Shown here: positions 24,416 through 35,881 of the stretch, piece by piece
Layout of the letters: every line of letters begins with the position of its first letter
How positions within the stretch are numbered: the stretch's first letter is position 1
Origin: Mesaphorura yosii
Lineage: Eukaryota; Arthropoda; Collembola; Poduromorpha; Tullbergiidae
Assembly (NCBI GenBank): GCA_009869945.1
Contig: WIXG01000137.1
Location: forward strand, 1-64,000
Reading direction: 5' to 3'
Length of the DNA stretch: 64,000 bases
Notes under the pieces: generated by a model
Told to the model about the DNA's origin: nothing
The model's database searches: none
What the model saw: the letters and a program-made list of their open reading frames with translations, nothing else
Position numbers and translations under genes: made by a program

Positions 24416-24626
24416 TTTCGTTAATCCGACAGGCATGGCATTCATTCACTAAATCGTAAATACTGACCTGCGGCTGTGTTTGTTTCGCCTTCGCAGAAAA
24501 GATTGCCACTGCCACTTGACTTTAAGGATTTTTGACTTGCGAAATACGAAATACTTAAATAAAATACAGCAACAGTTGCTTTCCAGCAAAAGCCACGCTG
24601 ACTGCTGACTCCTGACCACTGACGAA

Positions 24627-26877
24627 ATGAAAAACTCGCTCACGGCCTGGGACTACGCCGTCGTGGGCGTCTTCCTCACCTTCTCCGCAGTCATCGGGCT
24701 GTACTACCGGTTCACTGGTGGGAGGCAGCGGACCGTCGAGGAGTACATGCTGGGTAACCGCCAAATGTCGTACATCCCGGTCGCCTTCAGCATCGTCGTG
24801 ACGATAATCAGCGCCGTCTCCATGCTCGGCATGACGTCGGAGTATCACCTCTTCGGGTATTTTGAACACTAAAGAGTGTAAAGAATCGAGAAGTATAACC
24901 TTAATCTGTAATTAAGCACTGTTTCCTTTCCGATTTTCCTACCTAGAACGCAGTACATCATGTTAAGTGTGGGCAACGCGTTCTCAATCGTCGTCCAGTT
25001 TTACGTCTTCATGCCAGTATTCTACCGGCTGCGGCAGGTCAGCGTTTACGAATACTTGGGCAAAAGGTACGGCCAGCTGACGCGCCTTGCAGCTTCTGGT
25101 GTATACGTGCTCCACATGATGCTGTACATGGGAATTGTGCTGTACGCGCCTGCGCTGGCGCTTGCCACCGTCATGAATCTGGACAAGAACGTGCTTGTCG
25201 TGGGCATCGGCCTCCTGTGCACGTTCTACTCGACGATCGGCGGCATCAAAGCCGTGTTGGCCACCGACACGCTGCAGGCGCTCACGATCATCGCCACCTT
25301 CGCCTCCGTCACGATCAAAGGAGCCATCGATGTCGGTGGGCTCGGAGAAGTGTTTCGCATTGCTTCGGACAACGGACGACTGGAATTCTTCAATATGAGC
25401 TTCGACCCGACTGTAAGGCACACTTTCTGGACGCAAGCCATCGGCGGGATCCCGTTTTACCTGACATTCGCCGTGGGGCAGAATTCCGTCCAGCGCTACC
25501 TCTCAGTGCCGAGTCTGTACCACGCCAGGAAGAGCCTTCTGTTTGCATTCTTCGTGGGGCTCATCACGACAGTCTCCACGGCGCTCACGGGACTCACGAT
25601 GTACGCAAACTACGCGTCGCGGGGCTGTGATCCATTCCGGTCCGGACAAATCTGCGCGTCTGACCAGCTCCTTCCTTTCTTTGTCATGGAGCTCTTCGAA
25701 AACATGCCCGGCCTGCCTGGCCTTTTCCTCGCTGGTATCCTGAGTGGTGCTCTGTCAACGATCTCGTCTTCAATCAACAGCCTGGCAGCAATCACCTGGG
25801 CGGACTTCATCGCTCCGTACGTCGACACGAGCAAGAGCCCAGCATGGAAGGTGACGTTGGCCAACAAAGTGCTGGCAGCTACTTACGGACTGATCTGCAT
25901 CGGGCTCGCCTTCCTCGCCGAACGATTCACGGGCGTCCTGCAGGCCAGCATGACAATATTCAGTGTCGTCGGAGGTCCACTCGTCGGACTTTTCGTGCTC
26001 GGCATGCTTGTCCCATTCTCAAGCCAGAAATCGGCCCTCACCGCCTTCCTCGTCGCGCTAGCGCTTTCCACGTGGTTGGGGTTTGGAGAGCCGAAACCCC
26101 CCCGAAAAATTCTGCCACTCAGCACTGAGACATGCGAGGGCAGCTGGCCGACGGTGAACAGCACGTGTCCTACGAGTAAACCTGCCAAACCGTAAGCACT
26201 TTTGATTTATTACTTTATTGTGGTCAAAATATTAAATGTCACTGCACTACACTACAGTGGTAAAAATATGGACAATAGTTAACATACACACTGACTGAGG
26301 CACCGAGTCGAAAAGTTAAATCAACAAATGATGCAATGAAATGATGTCACATCTTGCCAGCCTCGCAGTCGCATTGTGAATGCGCCGTTTCAGTGCTGCA
26401 GAGTTCTGCATCTTACGTGTTCTTAATTCATAGCTTGAAGGTTGTGATCAACGCGTAAATTTGGTGGTTTAATTTAGTTAACAAGTCAATTAGTTTTCGT
26501 TTACCCGTTTACGTGCCCTTTGCAGGGACGACGAATACTTTTACTTGTACCGGCTCTCGTACATGTGGCTGACGGCAATCGGGACACTTGCCACCATCGT
26601 GCTTGGCCTGTTCCTCAGTTTCTGGTGGCCCCAGCAGGAGCCCGTCGATCCCGACCTCCTCAGCCCGGCGCTCGATCGGATTCTGAGGTATCCCAGCGTG
26701 GGTGTAGGCGTAGGTGTAAAATCTCACGCCACAGCCACAGGCGAGAGTCCGTCTGCACTGAAGAATGGGACCGACAACCCGAAAGGACACGACCAAGGAC
26801 GCGAACTTGAACTCAAACACGAACACGAGCTGGAGACATACAGGAGAAGGAATTCTGGGTTTATCAGTGCATCATAA
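24627..26877 (+). CDS. SLC5 sodium-solute symporter A (SMCT/SMVT-like)
   Basis: A multi-pass membrane transporter of the SLC5 family, nearest to the sodium-coupled monocarboxylate/multivitamin group (SLC5A6/8/12); the substrate cannot be read from sequence. Exons 24627-24856, 24947-26191 and 26526-26877 join in phase 2 twice to give 608 residues, a normal length. The first helix (AWDYAVVGVFLTFSAVIGLY) is followed by the family block GGRQRTVEEYMLGNRQM. Later marks include FYSTIGGIKAVLATDTLQA, FLAGILSGALSTISSSINSL and ITWADFIAPY. The last helix lies at the start of exon 3. The tail is short and polar and ends RRRNSGFISAS. Its tandem paralog lies 712 bases downstream, lacks the first intron and carries a greatly longer tail. 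AATAAA begins on the base after the stop codon. Confidence 0.93.
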
Positions 26878-26890
26878 AATAAATAATAAA
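26878..26890 (+). terminator. Poly(A) signals abutting the stop of SLC5 gene A
   Basis: AATAAA occurs at 26878-26883, directly after the stop codon, and again at 26885-26890. If used, the 3' untranslated region would be only a few tens of bases. Confidence 0.55.
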
Positions 26891-27589
26891 CATTATGGCT
26901 GGCTTGACTCGGGTGGTCTACGTGATAGCCGAATGTTTTACGCACTCAAAGTGCACATCCGCTGAACGATATAAATATGATCTGTGGACAAAAATAGACG
27001 CTCTGACTCTGATCACGTTTTGAGATCACTGACGGTGGCATTTAGCAAATTTGATATGCAAATAGTTGATCTTTACATCTTTGTGGTGAACCGTCGCCGC
27101 AGTTGGAACTGAAAATGAAGCATGGGGCAGGCCAATTAATCTGGATCATAAATCAAAATTGGTTGTAAATCAAAGTCCATTGAATTCTCTTTGTTATTTT
27201 GTTGCAGTTTGCACAAATTCACTTCAAGTGCCAATAATTTACGACGTTGAGACCAAATCTGGTGATTAAATTACGAAACTTGATACACGAAGGCATTAAA
27301 GTTTCGAGCAGAGTTTATAGCCCTGACTTTTAGGTTTTTACGTTATTAATCTGGCCTTTCGTTCTTCTGATCTGGCTTAAAAGCAGTGCACCCTGCCAGT
27401 CGGCCGAATTCACCTTCACTCGACATTCCAACGACGAAGTACAAGGGTGACGCGTGCTAGTTGCAAATTCTGTGTTGATCTTTGCCATCCGACAATGTTG
27501 GCTTAATCTTCTGTTAAATTTACGGATAAATCGTGGGTTTCTTATCCAGAAGCCCAAAACACAGAACATAAACTCGAACACGTGTGAAA
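26891..27589. other. Intergenic between the SLC5 paralogs
   Basis: About 700 bases separate the two transporter genes. No gene is seen. The right end should contain the promoter of gene B; a TTAAAA-like site near 27378 and a CCAGTC near 27395 are too close together for a standard TATA-initiator pair. Confidence 0.5.
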
Positions 27590-30028
27590 ATGTTGAACAA
27601 CTCGCTATTTGCCTGGGATTATGTCGTCGTGGCCATTTTCCTCGCCCTCTTCACGGCCACCGGGCTCTACTACGCTCTCAAAGGCGGGCGACAGCGCACA
27701 ATCGAAGAATACGTGCTGGGAAACCGCAAAATGCCGTACATTCCAATCGCCTTCAGCCTGACAGTGACGAGCTTCAGCTCCGTGACGATGCTGGGCCAAA
27801 CGTCGGAGAACCACTTGTACGGCACGCAGATTATCCTGATCAGCATCGGCCACGTGCTCGCAATCTTCGTCCAGTTGTACGTATTTATGCCCGTCTTCTG
27901 TACGCTGCATCAAGTCAGCGTGTGCGAGTACTTCGGGGAGCGATTTGGGCAGTGGGCGCATCTTGTCGCAGCGACCGTCGACGTCGTCTACATGATGCTG
28001 TACATGGGCGTTGTCCTCTACGCGCCTGCGACGGCCCTCGCGACAGTCATGGACATCGACCAGCACCTCATTGTCGCGGTCATCGGCGTCGTGTGCACGT
28101 TCTACTCGACGATTGGGGGGATGAAGGCCGTCGTCGCCACCGACACACTGCAGGCGCTCACGATGCTCGCTACTTTCTTGGCCGTCACGATCCGTGGAGC
28201 CATCGATGTCGGTGGACTCGGACAAGTGTTCCGCCTCGCTAAGGAGAATGCCCGCCTAGAGTTTTTCAACATGAACTTTGACCCGACGAAGAAGACGACG
28301 TTCTGGACGCAGACTATTGGCGGATTCTTCTTTTATCTCACGATCGCAGTGAGCCAAAGCTCCTATCAGCGATATCTTTCCGTATCCAGTCTTCATCAAG
28401 CACGGAAAAGCGTCACACTCGGTTTCTTCTTGGCGCTCCTCGTCTCACTCTGTACGATGTTCACTGGGCTTACGATGTACGCAAACTACGCGGCGAGGGG
28501 CTGCGACCCGTACGGGTCTGGCCAGGTTTGCCATTCCGATCAGCTGCTTCCGTTCTTCGTCATGGAGCTCTACGCAAATTTGCCTGGGCTTACCGGCCTC
28601 TTCCTCGCGGGAATGCTCAGCAGTGCGCTGTCCACAATCTCCTCGTCAATCAACAGCCTCGCAGCCATCACGTGGGCGGACTTCATTGCCCCATACATCG
28701 ACACGAGCAAGACTCCCGAATGGAAGCTGGCACTGGCAAACAAGGCGCTCGCGGCCGCGTACGGGCTGATTTCAATTGGACTCGCGACCCTCTCGCATGC
28801 ATCCTCAAACATCCTGAAAACAAGCATGACAATTTATGGAGTGGTTGGTGGCCCATTCGTCGGGCTCTTCGTTTTGGGGATGCTGGTCCCATTTTCAAGC
28901 CAGAAATCGGCACTGACAGCATTCATCGTCGCATTGGCGCTGTCGTCATTCCTCGGATTCGGTCAGCCAAAGCCTACGAAGAAACCGTTGTCACTGAGCA
29001 CGACACCATGCGAAAACAGCTGGAGGGAAAACAGTACCTGCACAGTGAGCGAAGTCAAACCGTACGAAAAAGATTTCATTTTTTAATTATTCGAACGAGT
29101 CCTCTAATTTACATTCTTGTGCTTGCATTGCAGGGACGACGAATACTTTTACTTGCTCCGGCTCTCGTACATGTGGACGAGTGTGATTGGAGCGATGACG
29201 ACGATAATCGTGGGGGTCGTCCTCAGCTTTGTGTGGCCTCAGCCCGGGCCCGTGGAGCCTCATCTTCTGAGCCCTGTGCTGAGCCGAATCCAGAAGTACG
29301 CCAAAATGCCGCCTGTCATCAACATCCATGGAGCTGGTGCGGGCAAGGACCATGACAGTGATCCCAACGAGAAGGGAACGAAGCACGCATACGAACGCTA
29401 TCTGGAGAGATACAAGAAGAAGAATTCACTCTTCTACGAGCACCAGCAAGAGATCAAGAGAAGAAATTCAATGTACTCGGAGGTAGGCAGCAGAAATTCG
29501 AGGGCTTCAATCTTTTTCGGGCTGGGGACAAGAAAGAAAACGTCAGCGACCCCCGAACAACTCGAGCTCGAAGCCAATACGAAGAAGAATTCCATTCAGT
29601 TACCGGAGACAAACATGAAGAAATACTCAGTGTTTCTCGAACCGGAGGCGAGGTTGAAGGCAAATTCACCAAATTCACCTGGGATAAGCAAGAGGAATGG
29701 CTCGATCTTCCCCTCACCGCAGAGGATAAACATGATCAAGAGTTCGCTATCATCCGCCAACCAACTCGAACTCGAACACGACCTCGAAGTTGAAGCCAAC
29801 GCAAAGAAGAATTCAATGTTCATCTCACCGCCGCCGTCACCGCAGACGACTCCGAAGATGAAGAGGAATTCACCAGAGACGGAGAAGGGTTCGATGTTCC
29901 TCTCGCCTGAGTCGGCCAAGAAGAATTCAATCCTGCTCTCAGCAGAGACGAGCAGGAGCAGGACGAATTCACCGGATATGAACAGAAACAGACATTCGGT
30001 CTTTTTCAGCGATGAACAAAGTCAATAG
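27590..30028 (+). CDS. SLC5 sodium-solute symporter B with expanded tail
   Basis: Tandem paralog of the upstream SLC5 transporter; same family and likely the same type of transport. Exons 27590-29061 and 29134-30028 join in phase 2 to give 788 residues, about 180 more than gene A. Start is the ATG in GTGAAAATG; it begins MLNNSLFAWDYVVVAIF. The core is co-linear with gene A (GGRQRTIEEYVLGNRKM, FYSTIGGMKAVVATDTLQA, ITWADFIAPYIDTSKTPEW). The first intron of gene A is absent. All extra length is cytoplasmic tail after the last helix, made of repeated basic-basic-Asn-Ser units (KKKNSLF, KRRNSMY, TKKNSIQ, AKKNSMF, AKKNSIL and others). These fit the Arg/Lys-Arg/Lys-x-Ser pattern of basophilic kinases. 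Gene A ends with a single such unit. AATAAA lies at 30166-30171. Confidence 0.93.
29415..30003 (+). repeat. Degenerate coding repeat of KKNS-type units
   Basis: Within the last exon of SLC5 gene B, the DNA word AAGAAGAATTC or a close variant recurs at uneven spacing, each copy encoding a basic-Asn-Ser unit. Around fifteen related units can be counted, several followed by a hydrophobic residue (SLF, SMY, SVF, SIF, SMF, SIL). A longer unit also recurs: LELEANTKKNS and LEVEANAKKNS. Confidence 0.75.
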
Positions 30029-30711
30029 ACTTTTAAACTTCTAAAACATCGAGTGCACGACACGACGCAGCAACGAGAGAGCTTAATCTACTTAATGATA
30101 AGCCGGAGATAAGAATACTAATACAGATATTATATAGATACTAACCGTAGAGTAAAGTAGAGCTTAATAAACCGAATAATTGAAATCCAGTGCCCGGCCC
30201 TGCCTAGTAAATTCATATTCATGAATTCATGAACTCGTTCGTGCACAGAAAGAAAGACTGCATGAAATGAAAATGAAAGTGAATTGATAAATGCTATCTT
30301 CTCGTTCTCGTTCCTCGGCTCTCGCAGTCGTTCGAAACACGGAACAAAATGTATGCTACCATAAAATTTCGTGTAAGTTTGTGGAGCCCCTCTACGAGTT
30401 TCGCTTCAGTTTCAGTTCCCAAGATTGCTTCGCGCGAGTCGGACGTGTTTCTGTTTCCATTTCCAGTCTCCTCGCTTTCCAGGCTATTTAGGTTTTCCGT
30501 TGCTGAAGATTGAGAAAATGTTTAGAATCCGTCTCGCGTGTCGAGTGCGAGTCGAGCGCCACTACTGAAGTTTATCTTGCTTTCAGTTACCAGTGACTCA
30601 GTCAGTCAGTCAGTCTAATCTAATCTAATCTAATCAGTAACCAGCAGTCCAACCGTGGGCTGCCTGTCTGCCCGTACCGCACGAAGCTTCCGGCCTGATT
30701 CGAATCCGACG
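30029..30711. other. Intergenic, SLC5 gene B to Ly6 gene 2
   Basis: This holds the 3' untranslated region of SLC5 gene B and the promoter and leader of Ly6 gene 2. Two simple repeats abut: GTCA units at about 30601-30615 and four TAATC units at 30616-30635. No other gene is seen. Confidence 0.6.
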
Positions 30712-33700
30712 ATGATTTCAATTCGACGGTCACGACTCACGATGACGATTCAGGCGAAGATGATCAGCGACTCAATCTGCTGCTCCTGCTCGTGGCTTCT
30801 TCTTTTTGCCCTCCTCACCTGTATAATCGGCATCCCCGCTACTTTCGGTAAGTCGTAAGTGTTCGATTAATCTAATCTGTCAAAAGAAATACGAGCCTGT
30901 GCCCGTGTCTGAAGTGTGATCGATCCGAGTTTGATCCGAGGCATCTGCGCTCGTTCATCGTGTAGTAGCAATAATTTATTTATGATTATGACATATTGTT
31001 GTTCTCCGCTCCAAATCGAATCCTCTCAGGCGTTGCCTGTCGCGTGATGGAAAAGGAAAAGAGGATGAAGAATCTCTTCGTCTTAAATTGGAATTGCGTC
31101 TTTCGTGCTTTGCGTCTTCTTCATTTTCCAGAATTTCTTTCGATATTTTTGCTCCTAGCAGTGGGATTAAGCTTATCATTTGCTTCATGTGTAATAGTAA
31201 AATAGTAAATTTTAGACGTGACTCGACCTTTTCGGACAGAAAGGCACTGTGCACAGAAAATAGTAAACAGACGAGGCCAACCAATAGCCAATGACTATAG
31301 CCACCAGCCAAAGGGGATCAGGACGAAACAAAAGATTTCGGTGAAAATGTTGCCGTTCTTTCGCTGGGCTCTGACTTGGCTTGGCTTTGATTTGTGATGA
31401 GATTGGAGATGAAATATGATGAACAGCGGAGACAAAAAGCAATTCCAATCAAGTGGAAAATCTCGCCTTTGCTCTTCTCTTCACGGCCCGGTCCACTGTC
31501 CTGTCCTGCTGCGAGGCGAGCGAGTGTCCACTTGATCTTTTGCTCCTTCCTATTTTGCCTTTGCCGTTGTCTTCGCCCTGCCTGCCTTGTTCTTGTTTGC
31601 AGTTTGCGTTCGTGTCCCGGAATCGAAATGAGGGCAGAGCAAAACGAGGCAACGACGGAGATCGGATTAAAGGATGAAAATCTTGTCCGATTCATTTGCT
31701 TTTTGTTACGATGGCCCACGACTGCGAATGTGACTGTGACTCGCGATGGCGCGGCAGACGCGATTAGAATCTCAAATCGGGGTCTGAGTCCGAGTAAATC
31801 AGTGCAGATTTGTGATCTCTGGCCTGGCCTGCATATGAAATCCACTGTTTTCTGTTTTGCTTGCCAGCTGCTTCCGCTTTATTAGAGCTCCCTTTGCGTG
31901 GTGTAGAGTGGAAGCGAAAAAACACGAAGTTTAATTAGAGGCGAGGGAAATTCGCGTTCGCGTCGTGTCGTGATCTCATTCAGTCATTACTCCATGACTG
32001 CCATGACATGACATGGCTTAGCTAAGCTACTAAGCTCGTGCCGTCTCCTCTCCTCCTCGACGTGGCGTTCCGTGGCGTATTTGTTTATAACTTCATTTCG
32101 TGTCAACGGAATTTATGGGACGGGACGCGCAGGAAGCACGAAACAAATTCCCACCAGAGAATTGTGAGAGTAACTCGATCCGGATCTTTGCTTTCGTTTC
32201 TCTTTTACTTTGCAGTTTGCGTGTAAAGTGAAAGTTGCGACTTTCTCTCACTTTTGTATTGTACGCAACCCTACTCGAAGCTCAGCTCGCAGCTCGCTCG
32301 CATGAACGAAGATAATTTAATCCCCAAACACGGCACGACACGATCTGTGAACTGAAGATAGTCGGTTGAGTCCTACGCTGCTGCTGCTGCTTCTGCGAAG
32401 CTCCCAGCCTGCGACGTGAGTTCAATCAATAACCCATAAACATGTTGCGAACGCTAACGGCCTCATCTTCATCTCATCCGAATAATTGAATCTCCTCCGG
32501 TAACGCAACGTAAAAGGTAAGTAACTCTCATCATCTTCATCGCCCGGCCCATCGCGTCTTCTTCTTTCATCTTCAACGTTCGCTGCTGCTGCTGTGAACT
32601 ACTCGTAAGCAGATGCAAATGAAATCGCAAATTTGCAAATCGCTCCAATTACTTTAGTAAACACTTGAATATGAATCGAGTGCTTGAAATTGAGGATCAT
32701 CTGCAAATAATGAGCGTGAGCGACGACGAGCTAGTCGAGGATGAGGACGATGATGAAAGAGTTCATGTTCATATTAAGAAAGCATATGCTTTGACTCGAC
32801 TGAGCTCATTTTGAATGAGAAAAGCAAAAGCATCTTTATCATTTTCTCATTACGGTAGCTCCCAGCCACGCGAACGCCACAGCCTCGCAGCTTCTTGACT
32901 TGGCGAGGCGGCGTTTTGGCAAAGACAAACTTTTCCCATAAAGTTCTCTTCTATTTCTCCTGCTTTTGCTTTCTTTTCTTTTCTCCAGACTCATCTTCAT
33001 TAAGTTTGCATTTAGCATTTATTTTATGCCTCCCACCACGCGTTCGCGTTTTCATCTTCTCACAGCGAGTTCATCTTCATCTCTTTTTATTGCTACTGGG
33101 AACGCGAACTGCGATGTGATGCGATGCTGGAGCCCATAAAAAAGAAATTTGCTCATGAATTTGTTGGAGGCTACGCTGAGCTCTGGGCTCCGCTGGGCTG
33201 GCTGAGGATCATTTATTATTAACTACCGTGCAAGGCTCGTCCGTGTCTTCGCCCGCCTGACAGCCTGAAAGGCGAAGAGATTAAATTCCTATGGATTCTT
33301 GTACTGCTGCTGGGTCGAGTAATCTTTTTACTTACGCTATGTAATGTTTCGTATGCTTTGCAGGTCGCGAAGGCGTGCACAACACTCTGAAGTGTTATCA
33401 GTGCCAAATTGAAGGGGTCGACGAGGCCGTTTGCGACTCGGACCTCCTCACCTGCCCCAACAATCAGGCCTACGACCGATGCATGATAAATACCAAGCGA
33501 AATGGTGAGAAAATACACTGGACGGACAATTGTATTAACGCATAACCTTATCAGTGAGTGGACTACGAGTGGTAAATGTATGATTTTTTGCGTTGCAGCG
33601 ACAACCGGCCGGATCACAATAATCAAAGCATGCGCCCTCGCACCGTGCGAATTCGAGAAGGAAGTCGAGTCCATCATCTTCAGTGGGAAGTGCGATCTGA

Positions 33701-33852
33701 ATCGCTGGGGCGCAGACTGCGTGCGTTGTTGTGCTGGAGATGGCTGCAATAAACGCAGTGACGCTCCGCTGACGACCGGACAAAGGCCCCTGGACACGAT
33801 TTTCCCGGCAGTATTGCTAATTAACGCTGCTCTGTACTTCGTTTTTGGATAA
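30712..33852 (+). CDS. Ly6/uPAR three-finger protein 2, likely GPI-anchored
   Basis: A surface protein of the Ly6 class; partner unknown. Exons 30712-30847, 33364-33504 and 33599-33852 join in phase 1 twice, giving 176 residues from the first in-frame ATG. An internal ATG at 30760 would give a more usual signal peptide (core SWLLLFALLTCIIGIPATFG). The LU domain starts LKCYQCQIEG and ends CCAGDGCN. The protein finishes with a hydrophobic stretch (IFPAVLLINAALYFVFG) right at the carboxyl end, as GPI signals do. The first intron is 2.5 kb, unlike the other short introns, and could hold regulatory DNA; I see no gene in it. The stop TAA (33850-33852) overlaps AATAAA at 33851-33856. SYS1 converges from the right, 120 bases away. 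Confidence 0.87.
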
Positions 33853-33972
33853 TAAAGAAGCTTTGGTATTTAATATCATGTTTGGCTCCTGATTACATAC
33901 ATTATTGTCGGGCGAGCGGTGTTGTCGTACAGAATAGCATGGGTAACTTTGGAATGAACGCTGCTGCTGCTG

Positions 33973-34672
33973 CTACAATTCGACGATGGGTACACTATGA
34001 TAACTGTTGCCGTGACTCAGGTTGACGCTGCTGTTCGAACTACTTGTGCCCACTCCGCCGCCGAGGAGAGGAATGTCTTGCAATTCACTCCGCAGGCACA
34101 GAAATTCGCCAGAAACACACATCACTGTCACGCAAGCGACTGTCAGTAGCCACCACGAAAGGGTGGACGGCAGACTGCCGTTGTAGCACCAGCATAGTAA
34201 TAAATGAATCACGTAGGCTGTCACCGTGAAGTCGAGGCATTGCTTTGTTCGACGGACGATCGTCCAAAGGGCTAGCGAACTGTTGATTCAAAGTGCACAA
34301 TTAAATCAAGCCGAATCCGAATTTGACAGACTTTGAACTGTTGCACGATTTGTACTCACCTGGCTAATGCGTTGACGAAATACGCCACTACTCCGAGCAC
34401 TCCGTGCTTATCACTGAAATTAATTGCCTGCTGGACAGAAACGTACAAATTACAATCAACAATCAATATGGTATAGAGCGGAACTTTCGGATTTGATGTG
34501 GGCTTACCTTATACGAAAATATACTGCTTAGACTCAGGTCGGTCCCGGTCACGATGGACCCGAGTATCAGAATGGATCCGAAGGACAAATACCAAAACGT
34601 TTGCACGGTCACAATCTGAGCGATGATGAGCGCTGGGTCCCACGAGTAAGAAAGTCTGAATTTTCCACTCAT
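33973..34672 (-). CDS. SYS1: SYS1, Golgi membrane protein
   Basis: Resembles SYS1, a four-helix Golgi membrane protein that recruits the ARF-like GTPase ARFRP1/Arl3 for trans-Golgi traffic. Exons 34672-34508, 34430-34360 and 34279-33973 (minus) join in phases 0 and 2 to give 180 residues, near the usual 156 plus a longer tail. It opens MSGKFRLSYSWDPALIIAQI, much like human SYS1. It then carries the family block RRTKQCLDFTVTAYVIHLLL and CWCYNGSLPSTLSWWLL, then GEFLCLRSELQDIPLL. The Ser/Asn-rich tail is longer than in vertebrates. The acceptor of exon 2 is a tandem CAGCAG, so one Gln may be optional. Confidence 0.94.
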
Positions 34673-35644
34673 GTCGATGTCGACTGTTGAGTTGATATGA
34701 GATCCAGGCGAATAAAAACTTATTTAATTAACTTCATGCTCAGGTTTGCTATTCCGCTTCATTCTTGAAGGTCTTGAAGAATCGTGGTAAATTAAATCAT
34801 TAAAGTCACGAATCACGACTGCATCAATCACTCGAACACAAATCAGCCCATAATAAATTATGATTAGCAATTGATTAACTTAGTTTAGTACTTAATTGTC
34901 ACTTTCTCAAAATAACAATACAAGAATAGTTGGCGTTGACTGTTGACTGTTCTTGAAATTAGTAGATTTAATTCAACAAATCTGTAATTTGTAATTTGTG
35001 AATTGAGCTGAAACTTTTGTATAGAGATTCAAAGTCGTAAGTATTTTCGCGCAAAAGATGTGTAAGGAAATCGCATAGAAATTATGTTCACAAAGATTTG
35101 TCCATGACTCATGGTCTTGTGCCCTGTTATGTCATAAACTCACGTTTAACGTCTCACGCCTGGCCGGAGCGGAGCTCCAAGAACCCTACAGCTTGGATCA
35201 CCACTCCAGCGCCATCGTCTATGTACACTGGGATCCGGGTGACAATTAACATGCCCCAAGCCAAGCCAAACTCAAGAAATGCATCAGATTTAATGTCTGT
35301 CTGGAATTCTCATCGCTAATCCTCTGTGCATGATTCCAGAGTTGCTAAACTACTAAAACTACGTTAATTAAAAACTTGGCCGTTATTCTGGCTCCACATG
35401 TGGGTCATCTGGCCATGGGACGTGCATGAGAGTCTAACATAAACAGACAGTAGACATAGGACGAATGCCAACGAGTGCGCTACAGGCAGGAACTCGGAAC
35501 AGATGATGGGCAAGAAAAAGTCAATACTTTGTGTTGTGCACCGTCATCGTCTCAAGGTTAAATCGGCGGGCGCAAAATCTGGTTCTATTATTCAGTCCAT
35601 AATCTCTCCTTTCCTGTCCCGTTGCCGTTGTGTTTGTTATCCAG

Positions 35645-35881
35645 CTATTCTGGAAGTCTGCAAATTGCTTTGAGACATGCAGACATGGACGCTCTAACTA
35701 GAACAATTGAGATTGTGAACTTAAACGAGCGTCAGTCCAACTTTGAAGCAATTAACTCCACCGGACTCTGTGAGTTTTATGTTGGACAGAGTACACAAAG
35801 TCACGGAGCCGGTGGTAGGCAGTTATCGATCACTCCCGTCGACGTCAGCAGTCAGCATCATGAAATAAACACAAGTACAAG
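35645..35881 (+). other. Candidate spliced exon of unknown role
   Basis: A pyrimidine-rich tract ending in ATCCAG precedes this stretch and GTAAGC follows it, so it has the form of an internal exon of 237 bases. It holds an ATG at about 35685 that opens a 66-codon frame running into the donor. Joining that frame to the ABCA coding exon at 36907 meets a stop (TGA) before the ABCA ATG. It may be an untranslated exon with an upstream open frame, or chance. Confidence 0.25.

Noticed and set aside
27454-28242. A 262-codon plus-strand frame overlapping SLC5 gene B
   Set aside because: It is an out-of-frame shadow of the transporter exon, rich in Arg and His, with no family features.
30690-30710. 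GATTCGAATCC resembling a tRNA T-loop
   Set aside because: No matching acceptor stem, D-arm or anticodon arm is found upstream, and the site is in the leader of Ly6 gene 2.
30848-33363. Open frames inside the long first intron of Ly6 gene 2
   Set aside because: Frames on both strands overlap (for example 31318-31885) with no family features. They look like chance frames in non-coding DNA.
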